From the NCBI GenBank assembly GCA_937952095.1, contig CALFYG010000249.1:1-25679 (forward strand): a stretch of DNA of 25,679 nt, in the 5' to 3' direction. The notes beneath the pieces were generated by a model. The model was not told the origin of the DNA. It did no database searches and was given only the letters and a program-made list of their open reading frames with translations. Shown piece after piece: positions 1-7,006 of the stretch (its first letter is position 1; every line of letters starts with the position of its first letter). Made by a program: the position numbers and the translations under genes. The stretch comes from an uncultured Micrococcales bacterium. GTDB taxonomy: Bacteria; Actinomycetota; Actinomycetes; S36-B12; UBA10799.

Positions 1-135
1 GATCACCCGCAGGCCCTCTGCCTTGAGGACACGGCAGGCCTGCGTGCCGGAGTAGTCGAACTCGCAGGCCTGGCCGATCACGATGGGACCGGATCCGATG
101 ACCAGGACGCTGGTGATGTCGGTGCGCTTGGGCAT
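1..135 (-). CDS. carB: Carbamoyl-phosphate synthase large subunit, N-terminal fragment
   Basis: Only the first 45 codons lie in the window; the gene runs off the left edge. The visible N-terminus reads MPKRTDITSVLVIGSGPIVI and continues with GQACEFDYSGTQACR, the start of the first ATP-grasp half of the CarB large chain. CarB uses ammonia passed from CarA, bicarbonate and two ATP to make carbamoyl phosphate for pyrimidines and arginine. Its ATG overlaps the carA stop (ATGA, 133-137), so it is the last visible gene of the pyr operon and probably translationally coupled to carA. The family is certain; nothing can be said about the missing remainder (the family is about 1,100 residues long). Confidence 0.97.
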   Translation of the reverse strand, partial: MPKRTDITSVLVIGSGPIVIGQACEFDYSGTQACRVLKAEGLRVI

Positions 136-1292
136 CAGCGGTTCCCCTCCATCGCGGCGGCGAATCTGTCGAACAGATAGGCCGAGTCGTGCGGTCCGGC
201 CGCCGCCTCGGGGTGGTACTGGACGCTGAAGGCAGGGACGTCGAGGCACTGCAGGCCTTCGACCACCTCATCGTTGAGGCAGACGTGACTGACCTGGACA
301 CGCCCGAAGTCGGTGTCGACCGTCTGGTCCAGCGGGGCCTTCACTGCGAAGCCATGATTGTGCGCCGTGACCTCGACCTTGCCGGTCGTGCGGTCCTGTA
401 CGGGCTGGTTGATGCCGCGGTGGCCGTAGGCGAGTTTGTAGGTGCCGAAGCCGAGCGCCCGGCCCAGGATCTGGTTGCCGAAGCAGATCCCGAACGTCGG
501 CAGCCCCGCCCCCAGCGCCGAACGGGCCACGGCGACCGCGTGGTCCGCGGTGGCCGGGTCGCCCGGACCGTTGGAGAAGAACAGCCCGTCCGGATCCAGT
601 TCTGCGATCTGCTCGTAGGTGGAGCCAGCGGGTACCACGTGCACGGTCATCCCGCGCTGAGCCATCAGCGTCGGGGTCATGCGCTTGATCCCGAGGTCCA
701 CGGCCACCACGGTGAAGCGCGACTCACCGACGGCGGGGACGACGTACGGTTCCGGCGTGCTCACCTGCGCCGACAGGTCCGCGCCCAGCATCCCCGGCGA
801 GGCCTTGACCTGCTCGAGCATCGTGCCCGCGTCGGTGAGGGCGTCTCCGCTGAACAGGCCGACCCGCATCACACCGCGCTCCCGCAGGTGCCGGGTGAGC
901 GCCCGCGTATCGACCCCGCGAACACCCACCACCCCAGCGGCCTCGAGTTGACCAGCGAGGGTGTCCGTCGCCCGCCAGTTGCTCGCCACCGGGCTCAGGT
1001 CCCGCACGACGAATCCGGCGGCCCAGATCCGGCTCGACTCGGGGTCCTCGTGGTTCATCCCCGTGTTGCCGATGTGCGGAGCAGTCATCACCACCACCTG
1101 GCGGTGGTACGAGGGATCGGTCAGCGTCTCCTGGTAGCCGGTCATCCCGGTGGCGAACACCGCCTCCCCGAACACGCTGCCGCGGGCCCCGAAGGCCTCG
1201 CCGCGCAGGGACGTGCCGTCCTCGAGGACCAGCAGCGCGGGATCGTCGGCCCCGGCGTCGACCTCGGCGAGCATGGGGATGGTGAAACTCAT
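135..1292 (-). CDS. carA: Carbamoyl-phosphate synthase small subunit (glutaminase)
   Basis: This 385-residue protein is the glutamine amidotransferase subunit that hydrolyses glutamine and passes ammonia to CarB. The N-terminal half is the CPSase small-chain domain (LVLEDGTSLRGEAFG, then TGMTGYQETLTDPSY). The C-terminal half is a class I amidotransferase with nucleophile Cys270 in GICFGNQILGRALG and the His360/Glu362 pair in QYHPEAA. Asn in GICFGN replaces the His of the common GICLGH form, as is usual in actinobacterial CarA from memory. The ATG at 1292 overlaps the upstream stop (ATGA) and is preceded by GAGGAG at good distance. Some relatives start nearer residue 17 (DDPALLVLEDG), so the first 16 residues are less certain. 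It sits between the PH-like membrane gene and carB in the pyr operon. Confidence 0.97.
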   Translation of the reverse strand: MSFTIPMLAEVDAGADDPALLVLEDGTSLRGEAFGARGSVFGEAVFATGMTGYQETLTDPSYHRQVVVMTAPHIGNTGMNHEDPESSRIWAAGFVVRDLSPVASNWRATDTLAGQLEAAGVVGVRGVDTRALTRHLRERGVMRVGLFSGDALTDAGTMLEQVKASPGMLGADLSAQVSTPEPYVVPAVGESRFTVVAVDLGIKRMTPTLMAQRGMTVHVVPAGSTYEQIAELDPDGLFFSNGPGDPATADHAVAVARSALGAGLPTFGICFGNQILGRALGFGTYKLAYGHRGINQPVQDRTTGKVEVTAHNHGFAVKAPLDQTVDTDFGRVQVSHVCLNDEVVEGLQCLDVPAFSVQYHPEAAAGPHDSAYLFDRFAAAMEGNR

Positions 1293-1822
1293 CGGTTCTC
1301 CTCACCTGCGAACAACTCACGGCTGCGTGTGAACAACACCACGACGTCTTCGGCGGCATCGGGACGGAACCCCGTCTGAAGCTCCCGGTCACCGGCCGTC
1401 CAGTACCAGAGAACCAGTCCGTCCTTCTCCGCCACCTGACCGGCGACCCCACGGCCGAGTTCGACGTCGGTGATCTGGTCGGCGGCGATGAACACACTCG
1501 GCTCACCGACGCGCTCGAGCCGCACCCCATCGCTGGCGACCTGTGCTGCGGCATTGCCCGGCGCACCGAGTCCCGACGCGACCACGCGCTGCATCCAGTC
1601 CTCGGCGGGGGCCGTCCCCACGTAGCGGCCGGCCACCGACACCTGGGGATCGAAGTTCTCCGGGGTCGGTCGCAATGGCAGATCCTGCGAGGCGCGGCGG
1701 TGCCAACTGCGCCACATGCCCCACAGGGCCAGCGCGATGACGGCCACCACCCCAGCGGTGAGGGCCAACCGTTGCGGCCACGACGTGACCTGTTGCGATT
1801 CGGCGGCCAGCAGGATGCTCAT
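1289..1822 (-). CDS. PH-like membrane protein of the pyr operon
   Basis: This 177-residue protein has one membrane segment near residues 18-36 (LALTAGVVAVIALALWGMW), then a basic stretch (RSWHRRA). A cytoplasmic beta-rich domain follows, with GRYVGTAPAEDWMQRVVASG near its start and DGLVLWYW, TGFRPD later. It resembles the PH-like membrane proteins encoded between pyrC and carA in many actinobacteria; M. tuberculosis has a probable membrane protein, Rv1382, at the same place. The molecular function is unknown. Both ends overlap neighbours by 4 bp (ATGA with pyrC and with carA), so expression must follow the pyrimidine enzymes. The start at 1822 is chosen for that overlap; a longer reading to 2185 is only a pyrC shadow. 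No catalytic motif is visible. Confidence 0.88.
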   Translation of the reverse strand: MSILLAAESQQVTSWPQRLALTAGVVAVIALALWGMWRSWHRRASQDLPLRPTPENFDPQVSVAGRYVGTAPAEDWMQRVVASGLGAPGNAAAQVASDGVRLERVGEPSVFIAADQITDVELGRGVAGQVAEKDGLVLWYWTAGDRELQTGFRPDAAEDVVVLFTRSRELFAGEENR

Positions 1823-3111
1823 CAGACGGTTTCGAACTCCACCACGACGCCGTCGAGGACAGTGGCGCGACCGCGCAGCCAGGTGCCCAGAACCTTGCCG
1901 TGCAGAACCATCCCCGCGTACGGGGTGTTGCGGCTGCGGCTGACCATGTCGGAGGCCTGCACGACCCACTCGACGTCGGGATCGAACAACGTGAGGTTGG
2001 CCGGCTCGCCGACCTCGATGGGCCGGCCATGGTTGCTGACCCGGCCGATCTCCGCCGGCACCGTCGACATCCGCGCCGCGACCTCGGTCCAGTCGAGCAG
2101 ACCGGTGCGGACCATGGTCTCGTTGACGACCGGCAGCGCCGTCTGCAGGCCGAGCATCCCGAAGGACGCCGCCGCCCACTCGCACTCTTTGTCCTCCATC
2201 GCGTGGGGGGCATGGTCCGTGGCGACGATGTCGATGATCCCTTCGGCCAGGGCCTGCCGGACCGCCGCGACATCCGACGGCGAACGCAGCGGCGGGTTGA
2301 CCTTGTAGATGGGGTCATAGGTGGTCGCGGTCTGATCCGTGAGCAGCAGGTGGTGCGGCGTGACCTCGGCGGTGACGCTGATCCCCCGGCTCTTGGCCCA
2401 CCGCAGGATCTCCACGGAGCCGGCAGTGCTGACGTGGCAGATGTGCAGCCGCGAGCCGACGTGGTCGGCGAGCAGGACGTCGCGGGCGATGATCGCTTCC
2501 TCCGCGACCGCGGGCCAACCGCGCAGACCGAGTTGCCCGGACAGATCCCCTTCGTGCATCTGGGCGCCCTCGGTCAGGCGCGGTTCCTGGGCGTGCTGGG
2601 CGATGACGCCATCGAAGGCCTTGACGTACTCCAGGGCGCGACGCATGAGCAGCGCATCGGAGACGCAGTGACCATCGTCGCTGAAGACGCGCACGTGGGC
2701 AGCGGAATCAGCCATCGCGCCCAACTCGGCCAGACGCTCGCCCGCCAGCCCGACGGTCACCGCTCCCACGGGGCGGACATCGGCGTATCCCGCCTCCTCA
2801 CCGAGGCGCCAGACCTGCTCGACCACGCCGGCGGTGTCGGCCACGGGATCGGTGTTCGCCATCGCGTGCACCGCGGTGAAGCCGCCTACAGCGGCCGCCC
2901 GGGTGCCTGTGGCCACGGTCTCGGCATCCTCCCGGCCCGGCTCACGCAGGTGGGTGTGCAGGTCGACCAACCCGGGCAGCAGGATCGCACCCGCGCCGTC
3001 GACGACCTCCGCCGCCTCAAGCCCGGTCCCGATCTGCGCGATCACCCCGTCCTCGATACGGACGTCGACGATGTCCCCGCCGAGCGGCCGGACGTTCTTG
3101 AGTACCGTCAT
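1822..3111 (-). CDS. pyrC: Dihydroorotase (class I)
   Basis: The 429-residue enzyme closes carbamoyl-aspartate to dihydroorotate, the third step of pyrimidine synthesis. Metal-site motifs are all visible: His52 and His54 in VDLHTHLREPG, Asp145/Asp146 in RVFSDDGH, His173 in AQHAQE, His226 in HICHVSTAG and Asp299 in VATDHAPH. A position-145 Asp instead of a carboxylated lysine, together with the HLREPG signature, fits the class I dihydroorotases that often pair with an active ATCase. The length is normal. The start overlaps the pyrB stop (ATGA at 3108-3111) and the stop overlaps the next gene, so it is an internal gene of the pyr operon. No anomalies were seen. Confidence 0.97.
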   Translation of the reverse strand: MTVLKNVRPLGGDIVDVRIEDGVIAQIGTGLEAAEVVDGAGAILLPGLVDLHTHLREPGREDAETVATGTRAAAVGGFTAVHAMANTDPVADTAGVVEQVWRLGEEAGYADVRPVGAVTVGLAGERLAELGAMADSAAHVRVFSDDGHCVSDALLMRRALEYVKAFDGVIAQHAQEPRLTEGAQMHEGDLSGQLGLRGWPAVAEEAIIARDVLLADHVGSRLHICHVSTAGSVEILRWAKSRGISVTAEVTPHHLLLTDQTATTYDPIYKVNPPLRSPSDVAAVRQALAEGIIDIVATDHAPHAMEDKECEWAAASFGMLGLQTALPVVNETMVRTGLLDWTEVAARMSTVPAEIGRVSNHGRPIEVGEPANLTLFDPDVEWVVQASDMVSRSRNTPYAGMVLHGKVLGTWLRGRATVLDGVVVEFETV

Positions 3112-4043
3112 GCTTCCTGTCCTCCCAGCAGCAGATAGAGCACAGCCATCCGCACATGCACGCCGTTGGTGACCTGATCCAGGATCACTGAGCGGTCGGC
3201 GTCGGCGACGTCGGCAGCGATCTCCATCCCTCGGTTCATCGGGCCTGGGTGCATCACGAGTGCGTGGTCGGGCAGCGTGCGCATCCGCTGCGCGTCGAGC
3301 CCGTAGCGGCGGGAGTACTCACGCGCGCTGGGGAAGAACGCAGCGTTCATCCGCTCGAGTTGAACGCGCAGCATCATGACCACGTCGGCCTTCACGATGG
3401 CCTCGTCGAGGTCGTAGTTGATCTGGCACGGCCAGGTCTCGACACCGACCGGCAGCAGCGTCGGCGGGGCAACCAGTGTCACGTTGGCGCCGAGTGTGTC
3501 CAGCAGCCAGACGTTCGAGCGGGCCACCCGCGAGTGCAGCACGTCGCCGACGATGACGACGTTCAGCCCCTCCAGCGACCCGGTGTTACCTCGCAGATGG
3601 TCGCGCATGGTGTAGGCGTCGAGCAGGGCCTGGGTGGGGTGCTCGTGGGTGCCGTCCCCGGCGTTGATGACCGCTCCGCGGATCCAACCCGAGGTGGCCA
3701 GGCGGTGAGCCGCCCCGCTGGCACCGTGCCGGATGACCACGGCGTCAGCGCCCATCGCTTGCAACGTCAGTGCCGTGTCCTTCAGCGACTCGCCCTTGGA
3801 CAGGCTCGAGCCCTTGGCCGAGAAGTTGATCACGTCGGCCGACAGTCGCTTCGCCGCCGCCTCGAAAGAGATCCGGGTCCGGGTGGAGTCCTCGAAGAAG
3901 AGGTTGACCACAGTGCGCCCGCGCAGCGTCGGCAGTTTCTTCACCGGGCGGTCGGCCACCTGGGCCAACTCGCGCGCGGTGTCGAGGATCGACAGCGCCT
4001 CGTCCTGGGTCAGATCGGTGGTGGACAACAGATGGCGCATCAC
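3108..4043 (-). CDS. pyrB: Aspartate carbamoyltransferase catalytic chain
   Basis: This 311-residue enzyme condenses carbamoyl phosphate with aspartate, the committed pyrimidine step. The carbamoyl-phosphate loop Ser53-Thr-Arg-Thr-Arg57 is in FFEDSTRTRISFE. Further motifs are SLSKGESLKDT (active-site Ser/Lys loop), HEHPTQALLDAYT and the aspartate-domain HPGPMNRG near the C-terminus. No pyrI regulatory chain is encoded here, as expected for actinobacteria. The ATG overlaps the pyrR stop and the stop overlaps the pyrC start, both as ATGA. Control is therefore likely shared with pyrR through the upstream PyrR hairpin. Confidence 0.98.
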   Translation of the reverse strand: MMRHLLSTTDLTQDEALSILDTARELAQVADRPVKKLPTLRGRTVVNLFFEDSTRTRISFEAAAKRLSADVINFSAKGSSLSKGESLKDTALTLQAMGADAVVIRHGASGAAHRLATSGWIRGAVINAGDGTHEHPTQALLDAYTMRDHLRGNTGSLEGLNVVIVGDVLHSRVARSNVWLLDTLGANVTLVAPPTLLPVGVETWPCQINYDLDEAIVKADVVMMLRVQLERMNAAFFPSAREYSRRYGLDAQRMRTLPDHALVMHPGPMNRGMEIAADVADADRSVILDQVTNGVHVRMAVLYLLLGGQEA

Positions 4044-4585
4044 TTACCTCCGGCGCGCACTAGCCGCACTGCATCGGTGCCGTCCGTCTCGGCGAGGGTC
4101 ACCTGGACGTCATCCTCTCGAGCGGTCGGGATGTTCTTGCCCACGTAGTCGGCTCGGATGGGCAGGTCGCGGTGGCCGCGGTCGACGAGGACCGCGAGTT
4201 GCACGGCGCGGGGGCGTCCCACGTCGTTGAGGGCGTCCATGGCTGCCCGCACGGTCCGGCCGCTGAAGAGCACGTCGTCCACGAGCACCACGGTCTTGCC
4301 CGTGACATCGCCGCCAGGGATCACGGTGGGGTGCAGCGCCACGGTCGGGCGCAGCTGGAGGTCGTCGCGATACATGCCGACGTCGAGCGCCCCGGCGGGA
4401 ACCTCTCGACCCTCGATGCCGGCCATGGTCACGGCGATGCGGCGGGCCAGATGCACGCCGCGGGTGGGGATCCCCAGCAGGACGATGTCGTCGGCGCCGC
4501 GATTGCGTTCGAGGATTTCGTGAGCGATGCGGACCACCGCTCGATGGATATCAGAGTCGGTGAGGAACTCCTGGTCAGGCGTCAT
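4040..4585 (-). CDS. pyrR: PyrR bifunctional regulator / uracil phosphoribosyltransferase
   Basis: PyrR binds UMP or UTP together with a pyr mRNA hairpin and represses the operon; many homologues also have uracil phosphoribosyltransferase activity. The 181-residue protein has the phosphoribosyltransferase fold: VLLGIPTRGVHLARR near the N-terminus, the PRPP loop VVLVDDVLFSGRTVRAAM and LAVLVDRGHRDLPIRADYVG, all PyrR hallmarks. It is the first gene of the pyr operon. I chose ATG 4585, preceded by AAGGGGG about nine bases upstream. TTG 4594 is a real alternative, with GGAG seven bases before it, and would add three residues. Either way the ribosome-binding purines fall within the predicted PyrR hairpin (4593-4624), suggesting control of translation initiation as reported for mycobacterial pyr. 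Confidence 0.95.
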   Translation of the reverse strand: MTPDQEFLTDSDIHRAVVRIAHEILERNRGADDIVLLGIPTRGVHLARRIAVTMAGIEGREVPAGALDVGMYRDDLQLRPTVALHPTVIPGGDVTGKTVVLVDDVLFSGRTVRAAMDALNDVGRPRAVQLAVLVDRGHRDLPIRADYVGKNIPTAREDDVQVTLAETDGTDAVRLVRAGGK

Positions 4586-4592
4586 CGCGTCC

Positions 4593-4624
4593 AACCCCCT
4601 TCTCCGCCTCGCTGGACGGTGGTT
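4593..4624 (-). promoter_or_regulatory. PyrR-binding RNA hairpin over the pyrR ribosome-binding site
   Basis: Read on the minus strand, 4619-4604 folds as a 5-bp stem CCGUC/GGCGG closing the hexaloop CAGCGA. The core GUCCAGCGAGGC (4617-4606) closely matches the PyrR binding-loop consensus UCCAGAGAGGY with a CNGNGA loop. A purine-rich AGAAGG bulge and a lower AACC (4624-4621) / GGUU (4596-4593) pairing complete the usual bulged shape. The GGAG and GGGGG ribosome-binding purines lie inside it, so PyrR bound to the RNA would block translation. No U-tract terminator is evident, which argues for translational control over attenuation. The structure was read by eye. Confidence 0.75.
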
Positions 4625-4694
4625 AAAGGAAGGCTTTCGTCTGCGACGTTACCACCCGGCCGGGCACCTGCTGCGCAACCGGTTGGCGTTCGAG

Positions 4695-4724
4695 TTGCTA
4701 CGCCGCCGTCACTCTCCGTAGCCT
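4695..4724 (+). promoter_or_regulatory. Putative bldD promoter
   Basis: A -35-like TTGCTA (4695-4700) and a -10-like TAGCCT (4719-4724) are separated by 18 bp, about 37 bp ahead of the bldD ATG. TAGCCT fits the actinobacterial TAnnnT pattern. The 167-bp gap from 4595 to 4761 is shared with pyrR, which reads the other way. No equally good -35/-10 pair was found for pyrR; TAACGT near its leader is a weak -10 candidate. BldD represses its own gene in Streptomyces, but I could not assign a clear BldD box here. Confidence 0.4.
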
Positions 4725-4761
4725 CGCATTCGAACGGTCGAGGGAACGGAGCGGGCAGCCC

Positions 4762-5250
4762 ATGGCGACGGAATACGCGCGAGCCCTCGGCGCGAAACTG
4801 CGGTCGATCCGCCAGCAGCAGGGGCTCTCCCTGCACGGTGTCGAGGAGAAATCCGAAGGCAAATGGAAGGCCGTGGTCGTCGGTTCCTATGAGCGGGGCG
4901 ACCGGGCGGTCACGGTGCAGAAACTGGCAGAACTTGCGGACTTCTACGGCGTCCCCGTCGCGGAGTTGCTCCCCGACAGCAGCCCCGGGTCGGTCGCCGA
5001 ACCGCCATCGCGGCTCATCCTGGATCTCGAACGGCTCGGACAGGTCCCCGCAGACAAGGTGGGCCCGCTGGCCCGTTACGCCGCCGCCATCCAGGCCCAA
5101 CGCGGCGACTACAACGGCAAGGTCCTGAGCATCCGCCAGGATGACCTGCGCACCCTGGCCGTGATCTACGACGAGCCGCCGGGGGTGCTCGCCGATCAGC
5201 TCGTGGCCTGGGGTGTGCTCAACGCCGAGGCCCGCGGCAAGCTCGACTGA
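4762..5250 (+). CDS. bldD: BldD-type c-di-GMP-responsive transcriptional regulator
   Basis: The 162-residue protein is collinear with Streptomyces BldD. An XRE-type helix-turn-helix domain occupies about residues 5-70 (GAKLRSIRQQQGLSLHGVEE, then VGSYERGDRAVTVQKLAELA). A linker and the C-terminal domain follow. That domain keeps the c-di-GMP signature RGD-x8-RQDD: Arg114-Gly-Asp116 and Arg125-Gln-Asp-Asp128, at the same residue numbers as in Streptomyces. In Streptomyces, tetrameric c-di-GMP bridges two C-terminal domains so that BldD dimerises and represses development genes. The GGAG 9 bp before the ATG fits a ribosome site. The gene is monocistronic, divergent from pyrR and convergent with pyk. 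The target genes in this organism cannot be inferred. Confidence 0.95.
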   Translation: MATEYARALGAKLRSIRQQQGLSLHGVEEKSEGKWKAVVVGSYERGDRAVTVQKLAELADFYGVPVAELLPDSSPGSVAEPPSRLILDLERLGQVPADKVGPLARYAAAIQAQRGDYNGKVLSIRQDDLRTLAVIYDEPPGVLADQLVAWGVLNAEARGKLD

Positions 5251-5272
5251 CCCTCGCGCCCGCCCATCCGTC

Positions 5273-5315
5273 AGCAGTTCGGTGGTTGGGGGCACAGTGG
5301 AGCATCCGAACTGCT
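5273..5315. terminator. Inverted repeat between convergent bldD and pyk
   Basis: A perfect 10-bp inverted repeat, AGCAGTTCGG (5273-5282) and CCGAACTGCT (5306-5315), encloses a 23-base loop. It starts 22 bp after the bldD stop and lies 78 bp beyond the pyk stop, between the two converging genes. There is no T-run, so if it terminates it is a U-tract-poor, possibly bidirectional hairpin. The long loop makes this less certain than a compact terminator. Nothing else is recognisable from 5251 to 5393. Confidence 0.5.
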
Positions 5316-5393
5316 CCCGATCTCAGCGACGCTCACGGATGTCGATCGAGCACGAGGCCGGCCTGACACTCCGACAACGACGCAACCGGCGCG

Positions 5394-6851
5394 TCAGACC
5401 TTGTGGGCCTCTTCGGCCTGCGCCATCGTGCCTGCCGAACCCGAACCGACCGTGTGGACACGCATGCCGTTGGTCGTCCCGGGCACGCCCGGCGGTACGC
5501 CGGCGATCGTGATCACCTTGTCCCCCGGCGAGGCCAGCGACATCTCCGAGATCCGCAGATCGACGTGCTCGACCAGTTCATCGGTGTGTGTGACCTTCTT
5601 GCCGGTGTACGGGGTGACACCCCATACCAGCGCCAGGAAGTTGCGTACGTGCTCGGCCGGGGTGAAGCACAACGACGGGATCCGGGATCGGTGCCGGGCC
5701 ACCAGCCGCGGGGTCAACCCGGTCTCGGTGAAGGAGATGATGAACTTCGCGTCCACCTCCTCGGCGACCTCACACGCGGCCCGGGTGATCGCCCGCGCGG
5801 TGGACCCGGTGCGGTTGTCCAGCGACTCCGAGACGGTGCCGAGCGCCTTCTCCTCGACGTACTCGATGATCCTGGCCATCGTCTCGACGACGAGTTCGGG
5901 ATGGTCGCCGACGCTGGTCTCCTGACTGAGCATCAACGCGTCCGCCCCGTCGAGCACCGCGTTCGCGACGTCCGAGGCTTCCGCCCGGGACGGCCGACTG
6001 GCGGTGACCATGCTGTCAAGCATCTGGGTGGCGACGATGACGGGTTTGGCGGCGGCCCGCGAGAGTTCGATGGCGCGCTTCTGCACCAACGGCACCTGCT
6101 CGAGGGGCAACTCCACGCCGAGGTCCCCGCGCGCGACCATGATCCCGTCGAAGGCCTCGATGATCGCCGTGAGGTGATCCACGGCCTGCGGCTTCTCGAT
6201 CTTGGCCAGGATGGGCCGGTGCACACCTTCTTCGTCCATGACTCTGCGCACGTCGTCGATGTCCTCCGGGCGCTGGACGAACGACAGCGCCACGATGTCC
6301 ACGCCCGCGCCGAGGGCCCATCGCAGGTCCTCGACGTCCTTGTCCGACAGCGCCGGGACACTCACCACGACTCCGGGCAGGTTGATGCCCTTGTTGTTGC
6401 TGATCCGTCCGCCCACGAGGACTTTGCACACCACATCGGTGGAGGTGATCTTGACGGCCTGCAACGTGATGTGACCGTCGTCGATGAGGATCTCGTCGCC
6501 CTCGCGCACGTCGTGCGGGAGTCCGGCGTAGGTGGTCGAGCAGATCTCGGCATCCCCGGGAACGGCCCTGGTGGTGATCGTGAAGATCTGCCCCTGCATC
6601 AGGTCGGCCTGGCCGGCTTCGAAGGTTCCGAGCCGGATCTTGGGACCCTGCAGATCCGCGAGGACAGCGATGCCCGCCCCGGCATCATCCGAGGCCCGAC
6701 GCACCATGTCGAGCCGCGCTTGATGCTCGGCGTGGCTGCCGTGGCTGAGGTTCAGACGCGCCACGGACATGCCACGGCCGATCAGGCGGGAGATCACCTC
6801 GTCGGAGTCTGTGGCAGGTCCGAGGGTGCAGACGATTTTGGCGCGACGCAC
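5394..6851 (-). CDS. pyk: Pyruvate kinase
   Basis: This 485-residue enzyme converts PEP and ADP to pyruvate and ATP. Motifs in order are RRAKIVCTLGPA (residues 2-13), LNLSHGSH (33-40), ADLQGPKIRLG (65-75), catalytic Lys217 in ILAKIEKPQ, MVARGDLGVELP (238-249) and ATQMLDSM followed by RAEASDVANAVLDGADALML. Lys71 in GPKIR, where muscle-type enzymes have Glu, is the substitution linked to potassium-independent activity. Gln310 (LSQETSVG) replaces the usual Gly. The GTG start gives the normal N-terminus. No ribosome site is at proper distance, but a TAATGT -10 ends 6 bp before it, suggesting a leaderless message. It lies downstream of gltD behind a strong hairpin. Confidence 0.97.
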   Translation of the reverse strand: MRRAKIVCTLGPATDSDEVISRLIGRGMSVARLNLSHGSHAEHQARLDMVRRASDDAGAGIAVLADLQGPKIRLGTFEAGQADLMQGQIFTITTRAVPGDAEICSTTYAGLPHDVREGDEILIDDGHITLQAVKITSTDVVCKVLVGGRISNNKGINLPGVVVSVPALSDKDVEDLRWALGAGVDIVALSFVQRPEDIDDVRRVMDEEGVHRPILAKIEKPQAVDHLTAIIEAFDGIMVARGDLGVELPLEQVPLVQKRAIELSRAAAKPVIVATQMLDSMVTASRPSRAEASDVANAVLDGADALMLSQETSVGDHPELVVETMARIIEYVEEKALGTVSESLDNRTGSTARAITRAACEVAEEVDAKFIISFTETGLTPRLVARHRSRIPSLCFTPAEHVRNFLALVWGVTPYTGKKVTHTDELVEHVDLRISEMSLASPGDKVITIAGVPPGVPGTTNGMRVHTVGSGSAGTMAQAEEAHKV

Positions 6852-6857
6852 GCTCCG

Positions 6858-6863
6858 ACATTA
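6858..6863 (-). promoter_or_regulatory. Putative -10 element for leaderless pyk
   Basis: On the minus strand TAATGT (6863-6858) matches TAnnnT and ends exactly 6 nt before the GTG of pyk. Transcription would then begin at or next to the start codon. No clear -35 box was seen. The same spacing recurs before trpC, the DUF2752 gene and others in the window. Confidence 0.5.
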
Positions 6864-6938
6864 GTCACTGCCGGGCACGCCCGCACACCGGTGCCCACGC
6901 TCGGACTGTCGCCGCCGCTTGTTGTCGGGGGAGCTGAC

Positions 6939-6987
6939 CCTTCTGGTGAAGATGTGACACCTCACGTGTCAGATCTTCACCAAAAGG
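6939..6987 (-). terminator. Long hairpin downstream of gltD
   Basis: The arms CCTTCTGGTGAAGAT (6939-6953) and ATCTTCACCAAAAGG (6973-6987) pair throughout, allowing one G-U wobble on the transcribed strand. After one G-G mismatch the stem continues through TGACAC (6955-6960) with GTGTCA (6966-6971), leaving a 5-base loop. It begins 19 bp after the gltD stop and precedes pyk, so its likely role is to end the gltBD transcript. It lacks a T-run. Its high symmetry means a protein-binding operator cannot be excluded. Confidence 0.7.
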
Positions 6988-7006
6988 CAGGATCAGCGCT
7001 CCGCGG

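Noticed and set aside
189..3138. Long plus-strand open frames over carA and pyrC
   Set aside because: Mirror frames of conserved pyr genes on the minus strand, with no domains and no plausible ribosome sites.
5316..5393. Small plus-strand reading frame between bldD and pyk
   Set aside because: It runs into the 3' end of pyk in antisense, has no ribosome site and no recognisable protein features.
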